Under the pieces are notes generated by a model, which saw only the letters and a program-made list of their open reading frames with translations, was not told the origin of the DNA and ran no database searches. The position numbers and the translations under genes are program-made. A stretch of DNA of 64,000 bases, from assembly GCF_026262505.1 (NCBI RefSeq), contig NC_067207.1, forward strand, positions 20,552,082 to 20,616,081, read 5' to 3'. The stretch comes from Trichomonas vaginalis G3 (Eukaryota; Parabasalia; Trichomonadida; Trichomonadidae). The first letter of the stretch is position 1. Every line of letters begins with the position of its first letter. Shown piece by piece: positions 1-13,536 of the stretch.

Positions 1-600
1 TAGCAAAAATAATTGAAATACTTTCGCAAAAACTTTAAAAATCGATAAAAAATATGAAATATAACGATATTAAGAGACTTTTATATATAATATTCATAAA
101 GATTTTCCAAAAATATGAGACCGCAAAATTAAAAAAAGTGACGTCTTGAGTGGAGTCAAAGGTCGAAATTGCTAAGCTAAATGTTTTTTAGCGAAATGGC
201 GTATTGTACGTTTTTTTTCGCAAAACGAAACCTTATTAACAATTGCTTTCGATAAATTTTCGAATTGGTGTGTTTCATAAACATGATGTAATTCAAAACA
301 TATAATTTTACAATATATCAGACAGTATTCTTATTATTTTTTTTAAAATACAATTGTTTTTCAATTACTTATAGGAAATCAATCTCAAGAAGCTTTACTC
401 TTCAACATTAAATAAATTTTCGTTTTAAGGGACTTCAATAATATCTATATAACAGATTCAATTATGAGAGATAAGACTCTGTAAAGCACATTTAAATCAT
501 ATACATTTAGTTATTTATATAGTACACTTTAATTATAGAATATAAATTTGATAGATTTTAACGATCATATTGCACTTTTTTTAAACAAAACATCGATGTT

Positions 601-1466
601 GGCTCTTTCTATTTTGTCATCAGAAGAACATATTATAGAACACATTATAGAACTATAACAACATTCAGCCATCATACAGTGTTACGAATACCCGATCAGC
701 GCATCACAGACTTACATTATCGACACTTACACCAAATATTTCATTTCTTCATCACAATTCAAAAATCTCATTAAAAACACAATAATATCTGCTGATTTAG
801 CATTTCGCTTGATCGACATTGCTTCCCAAATTCCGTGTCAAAGATCTCAAGTTATTCACAGATTTTTATCAACAATTATTCGAATGAATTCTCATACACA
901 CCGTCCACAAATTGCCTCGATGATTAGCTACATTACCATACCTCATAGAGGTTACCATTTTCCTAATTCTCTCTCTTCAATAAGAGAGAAGAAGTTCTCA
1001 ACATTTATTCAATAGATTCACCTTCTATACTATATTTGCATGGGACAAAGTTGATGATCTCAAGAGCAAATTCCCAGATCTAGATATAACACAGAAAATT
1101 GACAACTTGAGTCCACTAGACTGCGCATTCAATATGGATCAAAACGTTGCTTCAATCTCTATACCTTATAAAGGTGCTTACTATTCAGTGATTCTCAAAA
1201 TATGCCGTCCAAGGGGGAAACAACACATCTTTATTTCAAATGATTCAAGATGGTAAGCAGATTGTGATAATCTTATCAACATGCATTAGACTATCACATT
1301 TCTTACTATGACACCTATATCATAATTACATTTCGGACAAGTTCTGATTCAATCGCAGACTGCTTCTATTACTGGAAACTTTTGATGTTGCTCCTCAACT
1401 TTACTTTCGAAGGGAGTAGATGTCGACGATGTCATATTTTCTTTCATCTCAAGTCTATCATTGTTT
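601..1466 (+). pseudogene. DUF3447/ankyrin-like gene, broken copy
   Basis: This is the counterpart of the readable gene at 37785-38648. Short in-frame stretches match it, for example the segment reading LAFRLIDIASQI near 800-830 and the one matching GVDVDD near 1420. Many small indels shift the frame, so no long ORF survives; the longest piece is 68 codons at 809-1015. Substitutions are few next to indels, which is the pattern of uncorrected long reads more than of slow decay. It is either a pseudogene or a poorly polished copy of a live gene; I favour the latter. Confidence 0.7.
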
Positions 1467-1761
1467 AATGTAATTTCTTTCATTTTATGTTATTTTTTGC
1501 TTCATGAAATGCCTCATCTAATCTACTAATTCTATTCATAATTATTATTCCATAGCCATTGCATTCATCAATTTAATTACATTGGAGTTCACTTTATTTC
1601 AATTGATCCTTATTTACATTCCATTATTTCATTGACCCATCTCTGATTATTAATATCTTAATCAACTTATATCATATCTCATTCCATATCAGATTCACTT
1701 TGATTTCAAATTTTTCATTGTTTTCGAAAATCCCATTCCTTCAATTTTTCTTCATTTTATG

Positions 1762-1862
1762 AATTCTTTATAGATTAATACAACTCCACTAATTACTGCA
1801 TTCCAAACGAATTCAATTGATATCAGTCAAGTCTTTAGTTCAATTGGTGCAAATATCACTAG
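1762..1862 (+). pseudogene. Isolated ankyrin-repeat remnant (left copy)
   Basis: The DNA matches 38946-39036, which encodes an ankyrin-like repeat (INTTPLIYAIQTNSIDIVKS). Here it carries small indels and is open only in pieces. It lies about 300 bp beyond the broken DUF3447 copy, separated by T-rich low-complexity DNA, just as in the right copy. Confidence 0.6.
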
Positions 1863-2230
1863 TAACGCTTTCTCTTTTCTTTCATATTTATTATTGTTTT
1901 AAGCGGATTCTCTTTTCTTTCATATTTATCACTATTTCATTGGATTTCTTTATCTTTTTAATGTTTTTCATTGCAATTTTGATATTTTCTTTTGTTTCAC
2001 ATTTTATATTGTTATTATGGAATTAATCTCAACTCATGTTTATCATTATTTTAGATAATTCTATTTCTTTTAATATTTATCATTAATTTATGAACTTCTC
2101 ATCTTTTTCTTATTATATAGATGATTTATTATATTCCACTTTCTTTTCACATCTATCATTACTCAGACAATTTATATTTCTTTTTAATATTTATCAATGT
2201 TTTATGACATCCTCTTCCCCCTCCTTTTCT
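1863..2230. repeat. T/C-rich minisatellite (left copy)
   Basis: Degenerate tandem repeats built on TTCTTTTCATATTTATCATT-like units, corresponding to 39040-39600. Single-base indels interrupt the periodicity. ORFs across it are low-complexity and unlikely to be genes. Confidence 0.6.
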
Positions 2231-4090
2231 CACTTTCATTAACTCATCTCATCGCACATTCTCTTGTATATAATCATATTGTATGAGTTTCTGTTATTTG
2301 TGTGTGATAGCAATCCGACATAGTTCCTGTACAGCATTACTCACATCTATTCACTATATGTGTGTTCTCCCTTTCCACATGAGATTGTTAGTCTTTGTGA
2401 TTCATATCAATATTGGTTTTATACGACAATTATGAATTCACGAGCACAGATTCATTATTGATATAAGTTCTTGCTATTAGGCACTCTCTCCACATACGGT
2501 CTTTTTCACATATATTTTGGTAAAGAAAGTATACTAAAGCTGCCTACACTAGCACTATTTGTTGGGTGACAATAACTGACACCTGTGTAAGTTGTATTAA
2601 ATGTTAAAAGTTGAATGTAGAGGACAAGCTATATGTCATCGAAACAGCAATATGGAACTAGGCTAATCCTAGAGCCAAAACAAAGCACGTGCAATCTAGC
2701 TTTTTAATTAGAATCACAGACACTGCCATACCTCAGCTCTGAGTGCACAAAGGATGACACAGGGAGTCATCTGACATAGACAACACCATTGTATATCTTA
2801 GAGTTATGTACTAGAGTAGATATGCACGTACCATTAGTGACTGACTTTGCAGACGCAGTATGAGGAGAGGAAGAGTCATCACACCCGTGAAGAATAATAA
2901 TGCATATGAGTTAGAGCAGGTTATGAGGAGAGAGAGAATTAGAGAGGTAGAAGATTACTTGCCCACCCCATAGCGTTCGAACGTTCTTCGAAAGCAAGAG
3001 GCAGGAACCAGTTGAGAGAGAGAGAGAGGACACGATAGCCAACTATGCGCCTCGCACACATAAGGACTTTAGTATCGAGAGGTTATCATAACCAAACCGT
3101 TAAGGATGTTAGTTAACTTCCCCGTCCCAGAACGTCGTACGGTTTTCCCACGCGAATCCTTAGAACTTTACCTAACTATAATATATCTATTTGGAACATT
3201 TTTCCTGACAATAAAATCTACTTTTACACCATACATGTAGCATAATTCTTGTGCGTACTCGGCATACTTAACTCTTAGAGACCATTAAGTACCTAATGTT
3301 CTATGATACTTTTTCAGACTATTGCTAACGTAAATATAGAATAATTTACCAAAATGCTATTAAAAATCTAATTTATTAATCGCTTTGATAATAGCTGAGA
3401 CCTTTTTAGGATTCTCTTAAATATGAAATAGATCAATCATTTTTCAAATATATGAGAATAAGATAATCTAAAAGACGTCAGATGTTCTCATCAACTTCCA
3501 GATCAATGACTAAGCTACTTGAACATTCTACACGACTTTTGTGTCAATCCCTTAAGAATTAACAATGGAGCCATATCTGGCTTTCGAAAGAAGGACAAAG
3601 CATTGACATCCCTAAAGGTTCATAAGAAGAGATTTAAAATACAAAATGCTGGCCATAAAAGGCAGATCAGTGAGAAGAAGATCACTGATGGTTATAAGGA
3701 AGCATTTCAAATTAGAATATAACATTGCATATTACATATTAATATTAAAGATAATACTGCACATCAATTGTGCCAGTATTCGCATAATCAATACTTAAAT
3801 TATCTCAGTATGAATAAAAATTCTATTATCTATTACAATATTTCAATATTAAACGATAATATCTGGCATCATTGTGCAATTGACACTATTTTGACATAAT
3901 TATTTCATAATAGGGATGACTTACACAGTTAAAAACATGTACGGAATTAACTGGCTGATAGCATTATTGGACGCGAATGTATGTTAGTAATCTATAGACT
4001 GAATCCATTAGTGACCAAAAGTGACTCTATAACTGAGTATCCTGGCTGACAATAAGCTGAAACGTTTGAAAATGTGTCTGAGGAGTTAAA

Positions 4091-4904
4091 TACACTGATC
4101 ATTTTGAGTGACATTTTGAATGAGGGTTTGGTTTGTCAGTATAACTCAAGGTTTGAGAGAGAATAGTGAACTCACAAGTTTGACTGACAATATGACTTAG
4201 AGTTTTGGAGTGACCAATATGACTGTTTTGATTTGAGTAGAGTTTGTTATGACTCGACAATTTTGAGTGACAATATGACTCTCGGTTTGAACTAGACACT
4301 ATGCATACGGTTTTAGTGAGAAAATAAGGACTCGAATAGTTGGATGACAATCATGACTGACCGGTTTTGACAGCCTCTTGATTACGTTATATTTTAGATA
4401 ATGATTTGAGATGTTTGGTGACAATATGACTCATAGTTTAAAGAGAGTGTGATGACTGATGGTTTAGTGAGAATAAGAAGCTGATAGGTTTGAGTGACAC
4501 ATATGACTGTTGATTTGAGTGAGTGAAATGACTCGACAGTTTGACTGCCAACAGACTGAGTTTTTTAGTGAGAATAAGGACTGATAGTTTGGTGACAATA
4601 GACTCATAGTTTAAGAGAGTGTAATGACTGACTGGGTTTTAGTGAGAATACAGACTGACAGTTTGAGTGACATATATGACTGTTGATTTGAGTGAGTGTA
4701 TGACTGGACATTTGATGTACAATATGACATGACGTTTGACAGCACTATGAATTATTGCTTATTTAGTTTAGGTATAGAGACTGACAGTTTTGAGTGACAA
4801 TACTGACTGACCGGTTTTGACAGCCTCTATCGACTTAAGTTATTATTACTGAGAATAATGACTGAGAGTGTGGGTGACAACGTATGACTGTTGATCCTTC
4901 AGAG
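4091..4904 (+). repeat. 24-bp satellite, noisy left edge
   Basis: Degenerate monomers of about 24 bp starting GACTGAC and ending GACAATAT, in the same orientation as the array at 40740-46860. Edge-type variants such as GACTCATAGTTTAAGAGAGT occur, as they do at 41101-41300. Monomer lengths vary by one or two bases almost throughout, unlike the clean array on the right. Confidence 0.85.
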
Positions 4905-5400
4905 CTGCACACTCCCCCCCCACGACCGTCCAATCCCCTCTGCCTTTTCCCGCCTCAGTCGCCACCCCCCTCCCCCCCCTTCCCAACCTAATTTTAATCC
5001 CACCCTAACCCCCTCCACCACTAGTGCCCCGCCCCGACACCCTCCCATACCCTCCACACCCACCCACCCCAAACCCCCTCCCACCCACCCTCCCACCACC
5101 CTCAGCTACCTTTACCCCCCATTCCACCCCAACCTTTTCCCAACATCCCTTTCTTCCCACAAGACACCACCCTTACCGCCCAAAAAACAACAAACAACAC
5201 TTTTAAATAACTACACCGTAATTACCTCGTTTTCCTTAGATGGGATGAATTTGATTTCCCGTCTTAGTCACTTTCTGTTGTTAGTTCCTTTATTTTCGTT
5301 GTTTGTCTTCAGTTTCTTTTTTCTATATTCTTTTTTCTTCCTTTTTTCTCTCTTATTCTTTGCTAATCTCGTTACATTTTATCACACCTCATAATATTAT
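4905..5400. other. C-rich / pyrimidine-rich island inside the satellite
   Basis: About 200 bp (4910-5110) consist almost only of C, T and A, with runs of up to eight C and CCACCCACCC blocks. T-rich sequence with TTTTTCTTCC runs follows to about 5390. The composition is unlike anything else in this AT-rich window and G is nearly absent from the + strand. The 167-codon ORF (4891-5394) and its antisense shadow reflect only this bias. It could be a foreign insertion, a low-quality read segment or a true polypyrimidine tract. Confidence 0.7.
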
Positions 5401-8400
5401 ATTGAGGGGAGATGCGGAAAATTTGAGTGACAATAGATTGTAGTTGACAGACAACATATGAATCTAGCTTTTTAAGTTAGGAATATAGACTGAACAGTTT
5501 GAGTGCCAATATGACTGACGGTTTGACAGACACTATGAATTAGCTTTTTATTTAGAATAAAGACTGACAGTTTGAATGACAATATGACTGACGGTTTGAA
5601 CAGCCTCTATGATTAAGGTTTATTTTAGAATAATAGATGAGAGTGTGGGTGACAATATGACTGTTGATTTTGAGTGAGGTGTATGACTGCAATTTGAGTG
5701 AACAATATGACTTCGGTTTGCCCCAGACAGCTATGATATCGAGCTTATTTATTAGGAATAAGGACTGACGTTTGAGTGACAATATGCATGCGCTGAGGTT
5801 TGACAGACACTATGAATTAGCTTTTTAGTTAGGATAAGACTGCTAAGTTTGAGAGACAATATGACTGACTCGTTCTGCACAGCCTCTATGACTTACGGTT
5901 TTTAGTTAGATATAACACTGACATGGAGGTCATATGTGAACAATTATGAACTGACGTTTGACTGACATTGATTGTGTGAGTGAGTGTACTGATTGAGAGT
6001 TTGAGTGGACATATGATGCGACGGATTTGACAGGACACTATGAATTAGCTTTGACTTTAGTTTAGAATACTAAGATTTAGCAATTGACTACGGTTTGACG
6101 CTTGACCAAGTTTTATTTGTAGAACTAAGGCTGGGATAATTGACTCTGATTGAGTAGTTACACTATACATATGAACGTTAAGTATTAGAATCACCTGAAG
6201 TGTGACAATTAGACTTTGTTTATGACGTTATGGCAGAAATATGACCAGAACTTCGTGACAACACTGGAATTAGCTTTTATACGATGACTGACATTGAGTG
6301 ACAATTGATACGGTTTTGACAGACACCTATGCTTAGCGGTTTTAGTTAGAATAAGACTGACAGTTTGAGTGTACAATATGACTGACGGTTTGACAGCCCT
6401 CTATGAACTTAAGGTTTTATTTAGAATAGACTGAGAGTGTGTGGTGACAATATGACTGTGTGAATTTGAGTGAGTGTATGATGACAATTTGAGTGACAAT
6501 GATGACTTCGGTTTGACAGACACTATGAATTAGCTTTTTAGTTAGACATAAGACTGATAGTTTTGAAGTCGCAATGATGCCGACGGTTTGACAGGACACT
6601 ATGACTTAACGTTTTAGTTAGAAGAAGACTGAACAGTTTGAATGACAATATGACATGACGGTTTGGACCAGGCCTCTATGACTTAAGGTTTTATTTAGTA
6701 ATATATGCTGAGAGTGTGGGTGACAATATGACTGTTATTGAGTGAGTGTATGACTGACAATTTGAGTGACAATATGACTTCGGTTTGACAGACACTATGA
6801 ATTAGTTTTTAGTTAGAATAGAGCTACATAGTTTGAGTGACAATATGACTGACGGTTTGGACAGCTCTATGACTTTAAGGTTTTTATTAAGAATATGACT
6901 GAGAGTGTGGGTGACATATTGACTGTTTGATTTGAGTGAGTGTATGACTGACAATTTGAGTGACATAATGACTGTCGGTTTGACAGACACATGAATTAGC
7001 TTTTTTAGTTAGAATAAGACTGACAGTTTGAGTGACAATATGACTGACGGTTTGACAGCCTCTATACTTAAGGTTTTATTTAGAATATGACTGAGAGTGT
7101 GGGTGACAATATGACTGTTGATTTGAGTGATGTGTATGACTGACAATTGAGTGACAATATGACTTCGGTTTGACAGACACTATGAATTAGCTTTTTAGTT
7201 AGGATAAGACTGACAGTTTGAAGTGACAATATGATGACACGGTTTGAACAGCCACTATGAATAAGCTTTTTTAGTTAGAATAAGACTGCAGTCTTTGAGT
7301 GAACCAATATGACTACGGTTTGACAAGCCTCTTGACTTATCGAGTTTTTAGTTAGAATAAGACTGACAGTTTGAGTGACAATATGACTGACAGTTTTGAC
7401 TAGACAATGTGACTGTTGATTTGAGTGAGGTATGATGAGAGTTTGAGTGACAAATTGAGTGACCGTTTGACAGCACTCATGAATTACTTTTAGTTAGATA
7501 AGACTGATAGTTTGAGTGACAATATACTGTTGATCTTGAGTGAGTGTATGACATGACAATTTGAGTGACAATATGATTCGGTTTGACAGACAGGTATAAT
7601 TAGTTTTTAGTTTAGATATAAGACTGATAGTTTGAGTGACAAATATGACTGGACGTTTGAGAGTTAAACTATGAATTAAGTTTAGTATGTAGATATGACT
7701 GACGAGTGTGGGTGACATATCTGACTGTTATGAATTTGATGTGAGAGTATGACTGACGAATTTGAGTGAGCAATCATGACTTCGGTTTGACAGACACTAT
7801 AATTAGCTTTTTAGTTAGGATAAGACTGACAGTTGAGGTGAAATATGACGACGGTTTGAAAGACACTATGAATTAGCTTTTAGTTAGTAATAAGACTGAC
7901 AGTTGAGTGACAATATGACTGACGGTTTGACAGCCTCTCATGACTTTACGGTTTTTGTTAGAATAAGCACTGACAGTTTGAGTTCAATATGCACTGACAG
8001 TTTGACTGAACAATATGACTGTTGATTTGAGTGAGGTGTGGATTGAGAGTTTGAGTGACAATATGACTGAGGTTTGACAGACACTATAGAATTAGTTAGG
8101 TTAGGATAACGACTGACAGTTTGAGTGCACAATATAACTGTTATTTGAGTGAGTGTATGACTGACAATTTGAGTGACAATATGATTCGGTTGCAGACACT
8201 ATGATTAGCTTTTTAGTTAGAATAAGACTGTAGTTTGAGTGACAATATGACTGACGGTTTGACAGCCTCTATGGCTTAAGGTTTTATTTAGAATATGACT
8301 GAGAGTGTGGGTGACAATATGACTGTTGATTTGAGTGAAGTGTATGATGACAATTTGAGTGACAATATGACTTCGGTTTGACAGACACTATGAATTAGCT

Positions 8401-11400
8401 TTTTTAGTTAGAATAAGACCTGACAGTTTGAGTGACAATATGACTTCGGTTTGACAGACACTATGAATTAGCTTTTTAGTTGAATAAGACTGACAGTTTG
8501 AGTGACAATATAGACTGACCGTGTTTGACAGCCTCTTGACTTTAAGGTTTATTTAGAATTATGACTGAGAGTGTGGGTGACCAATATGACTGTTGATTTG
8601 AGTGAGTGTATGACTGACAATTTGAGTGACAAATGAACTTCGGTTTGACAGACACTATGAATTAGCTTTTTAGTTAGAATAAGACTGACAGTTTGAGTGA
8701 CAATATGAACTGACGGTTTGACAGACCTTAATGACTTAAGGTTTTTATTTTAGAATATGACTGACGAGTGTGTGGTGCCATACTGACTGTGTTATGTCTT
8801 GAGTGAGTGTATGATGACAATTTGAGTGACAATTGATGACTTTCGGTTTGACAGACACTATGAATTAGCTTTTTAGTTAGAATAGACTGACAGTTTGTGA
8901 GTGACAATAGACTGACGGTTTGACAAGCCTCTATGATTTAAGGTTTATTTAGAATATGACTGAGAAGTGTGGGTGACAATAATGACTGTTGATTTGAGTG
9001 AGTGTAATGACTGACAATTTGAGTGACAATATGACTTCGGTTTGACAGACACTATGAATTTAGCTTTTTATTAGGATAAGACTGACAGTTTTGAAGTGAC
9101 AATATGACTTCGGTTTGACAGACACTATGAATAGCTTTTTAGTTTAGAATATAGAACTGACAGTTTGAGTGACAAATGACTGACGGTTTGAAGTTTCAGC
9201 TCTAGTGACTTAAGGTTTTATTTTGAATATGCTGAGAGTGTGGGTGACAATGATGTCTCGATGATTGAGTGATTGTATGACTGATAATGATGTGACATAT
9301 ACTATTCGCGTTTCAAGACAGAACCCACTTACTGAATTAGCTTTTAGTTTAGAATAAGACTGAAAGTTTGAGGTGACAAATATGACTGACGGATGTTGAC
9401 AAGACACTAGAATTTAGCTTATAGTTAGATAAGACTTGACCAGTTCTTGACGTGAAATCATATGATCATAACTGACTAGACCCTATGACATTACAGAGTT
9501 ATTAGATAGACTGACAGTCTTGAGTGAACAATAATGAAATCTGACAGTTTGAACTGACAATTATTGACTGTTGATTTGAGTGTAAGTGGTAATGAATTTG
9601 AGAGTTTGACGTGATAACATATACTAGTATACAGCCTCTATGACTTAAGGTTTATTTAGAAATACTGACTGAGAGTGTGGGATAACAAATAATGACTGTT
9701 GATATTGAGGATGAATTATGACTGACATTTCGAGTGCAATATGATTCGGTTTGCCAGACACTATGAATTACGCTTTTTAGTTAGAATAAGACATGACAGT
9801 TTTGAGAAATATATGATCAGGATGACAGACCACTATGAATTAAGCTTTTTAGTTAGAATAAAGAACTGACAGTTTGAGGACATAAGACGACGGTTTGACA
9901 GCCTCTATGATTAAAGAGGTTTTTTAGAATAGCTGAGAAGTGTGGGTGACAATATAGAATAATTGGATGAGTGTATGACTGACAACATTGATACAAATAA
10001 GACTTCGTTTGACAGACCCACTAGATTAAGTCTTTTTAGTTAGAATAAGACTGACAGTTTGAGTGACAATATGATGACGGTTTGACAAGAACACTATGGA
10101 CTTTAGGGTTTTAGTAGACCATCAAAACTGACAGTTTTGAGTGATCAATATGACTCATATTTTTAGAAGAATTAATATGGACTGATGGTTTTGTGAGAAT
10201 AAGACTGACAGTTTTGAGTGACTATATGAACTGTTGAATTATGAGTGAGATGTATGACTGACAATTGACGATGCAAATATGACTTGGTTTTGACAGCACA
10301 CTATAATGATAATTAGTTAGTTAAATAAGACGACAGTTTGAGTGACAATATGGATGCGGTTTGACAGCCTCTATGACTTAAGGTTTGTATTTAGATAATA
10401 GGTGTGAGGTGACATATCACTGTTTGATTTGCAGTGAGATGTAATGACCTGTACAATTTGAGTGCAATATTACTTCGCGTATTGACAGACACTAATGAAT
10501 TACGCTTTAGTTAGCAATCAACTGAAGTTTTGGAGTGACAATATGACTGACGGTTTTGACCAGCCCCTCTAGACGTTAAAGGTTTTTAATTTTAGAATTA
10601 TCGACTGAAGAGGAGTGGGTGACATATGACTGGTTGGATTGTTGAGTGAGTGATGACTGATCAAATTGAGTACAATATGACTTGGTTGACAGACACACTT
10701 GAATTAGCTAATTTTAAGTTAATAAGACTGACACAGTTTGAGCTGACATTATGACTGGAGTTTGCACGACACTATGAATAGCTTTTTCGTATATTAGAAT
10801 AAAGACGACAGTTTGAGTGACAATTATGACTGGACGGTTTTGAAGCCTCATATGACTTACGGTTCTAGTTAGAATAAACTGAGTTGAGTGACAATAATGA
10901 TGACAGTTTGTACTGACAATATGATGGTGATTTGAGTGAGATGTATGAATTGAAGTTTTGAGTGATAATCTGACATGATCGTTGGACAGACATCATGAAT
11001 TAGTTTATAAGATTAGATAAGACATGACATGTTTTGGAGTGACACAGTAGTGTACTGAGCGGTTTGACAGCCTCTATGACTTAAAGGTTTACTAAAATTT
11101 AGAATATGAATGAGAGTGTGGGGTGAAAATATGACTGTTTGATTTGAGTGAGTGTATGACTGACAGATTTTGATGACAATATGGACTTCGGTATTGACAG
11201 AACAACTATGAAATTTAGACTTTTTAGTTAGAATAGACTAGACATTTGATGTGACATATGATGACAGGTTTGACAGTACCTACTATGAAATTAGCTTTTT
11301 TAGTTAGGATACAGATGCAGTTGAGTGACAATAATGAATCTGACGGTTTTTGGACACGCATCTTGTATGACTGTCGGTTTAGTTAGATATATAGTGACTG

Positions 11401-13436
11401 ACAGTTTGGAGTGACACATATATGACTGCTTAGTTTGACTGACATGATGTATCTGGTTGATTTTGAAGTGAGCTGTAGATGAGAGTTTGGGAGTGACATC
11501 TGACTGACGTGTTGATCGACCTATGATTAGCCTTTTTAGTTAGGATAAGACTGATGTGTGGGGTGAACAATAATGACTGTTGACTTTTGAGTGAGTGCTC
11601 TAAGTTGACTGACAGAATTTGGTGACAATATGAACTTCGGTTGTACAAGACACTAATGTAATTATAGCTTTTAGTTAGAATAAGAACTGAAGTTTCGAGT
11701 GACAATATAAACTGAGTTTGATTAGTGAGACTGAGTTATTTGATGACCATGAATCAACATTGACTTTCGGTTTGACACGACATTATGAATTAAGTTTTTA
11801 GTTAGACATAAGACTGAAGTTTGAGTGACAAATTATGACTGACGGTTTGAAAGCCCTATGACTTAAGGTTTTTATTTAGAATATGACTGAGGTGACTGGT
11901 GACAATAATGACTTGTTGATTTGAGTGAGTGTAATGAAATGACAATTGAGTGACAAATATGACTTCGGTTTGACAGACACTATGAATTAGCTTTCTAAGT
12001 TGAAGAAGCCTGACAGTTTTGAGTGGACATTATGACTGACGGTTTGAAGCTATGACTTTCAAGTTTTTATTTAGAATATGACTTGAGAATGTGTGGCGTG
12101 ACATATGACATGTTGATTTGAAGTGAGTGTATGTACTGTGACAAATTTGAGTGACAATATGTAATTACGTTTGACAGACAACTCATGAATTAGCTTTTAG
12201 TTAGGATATAGATTAGACAGTTTTGAGTGACAATAATGAACTACGGTTTGAACGCCCTCTATGACTTAAGGTGTTTACATTTAGTAATATGACATGAGAG
12301 TTGGTGACAATATGACTTGTTGATTTAGAGTGAGGTATTGACTGAACAAATTTGAAGTGCAATATGTACTTCGGTTTGACATGACAGCTTATGAATTAAC
12401 GCTTTTTAGTATAGGATAAGAACTGACAGTTTGAGTGACAATACTGATAGACGGTTTGACAGCCTCGGTGACTTAAGGTTTTTTATTTAGCATAATTACT
12501 GAGAGTGTGGGTGACAATATGACTGTTGACTTGAGGAAGTGGTATGACTGACAATGTTGAGTGACATATACTTTCAGGTTTGACAGCCATAATGAATTAG
12601 CATTTTTAGTTTAGAATAAGACTGACATTTGAGTGACAATATGAACTTCGGTTGAAAGACACTAATGAATTAGTTTTTAGTTAGAATAAGACCTGACAGT
12701 TTGGAGTGACAATAGGACATGACCGGTTCAGATCACTAATGAATTAGCTTTTAGTTAGGTATAAGACTGGACGTTTGAGTGACAATATGATCTGACGTTT
12801 GGACAGCCTCTTATGACTTTACGGTTTTAAGTTAGAATAAGACTGACAGTGTTTGAGTGACAATATGACTGTTACAGTTGTGAACTGACAATAATGATGT
12901 TTGATGTTTTGAGTGAGTGTATGATTGAGAGTTTTGAGTGTACAATGATGACTGACGGTTTTGACAGACCTAATGAATTAAGCTTTTAGTTAATGGATAA
13001 GACTGATAGTATTGAGTGACATATAAACTGTTGATTTGGTGAGTGTATGAACGAAATTGCAGTGACATATGATCGGTTTGACGAACACTAATGATTAGCT
13101 TTTTTAGTTAGAATAAGACTGACAGTTTGAGTGACAATATGAACTGACGGTTTTGAACAGCCTTATGATTAAGGTCTTTATTGTAGAATATGACCGTAGA
13201 GTGTGGGTGACAATATGAACTGTTGATTTAGAGTGAGTGGTATGACTAAATTTGAGTGACAATATGACTTTCGGTTGACCAGACACTTATGAATTAGTCG
13301 TTTTTTTAGTTAGAATAGACTGAAGTATTGAGTGACATATGACTGAGGTTTGGACAGACACCTAGACTGTTGATCTTGAGTGATGTGTAAAATGACATTG
13401 AAAGTTTTGAGTGACAATCTGACTGACGATAGTATT
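5401..13436 (+). repeat. 24-bp satellite, noisy, plus orientation
   Basis: Continuation of the 24-bp satellite with the eight-monomer order still recognisable (for example 6990-7150 and 8210-8400). A small indel falls in nearly every monomer. The run ends at a 100-N gap, beyond which the same satellite is in reverse orientation. Confidence 0.9.
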
Positions 13437-13536
13437 NNNNNNNNNNNNNNNNNNNNNNNNNNNNNNNNNNNNNNNNNNNNNNNNNNNNNNNNNNNNNNNN
13501 NNNNNNNNNNNNNNNNNNNNNNNNNNNNNNNNNNNN
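13437..13536. other. Assembly gap (100 N)
   Basis: Exactly 100 unknown bases, the usual placeholder for a gap of unknown size. The satellite is in plus orientation before it and minus orientation after it. Confidence 0.99.

Larger units (their letters stand above)
1..4090 (+). repeat. Long direct repeat, left copy (DUF3447/ankyrin block)
   Basis: This stretch aligns in order with 37190-40740: the AT-rich upstream part, the DUF3447 coding region, the ankyrin remnant, the T/C-rich minisatellites and the unique segment before the 24-bp satellite. The two copies differ mostly by one- or two-base insertions and deletions rather than substitutions, and neither copy is consistently the longer. About 2230-2960 has no clear counterpart on the right (matching 39590-39890 poorly) and holds GA microsatellite runs near 2930-3030. 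Whether this is a true duplication or a second, unpolished assembly of one locus cannot be decided from the sequence. Confidence 0.8.

Noticed and set aside
4891-5394. Proline-rich 167-codon ORF and antisense glycine-rich ORF
   Set aside because: Both only reflect the C-rich composition. There is no domain and no similar codon use elsewhere.
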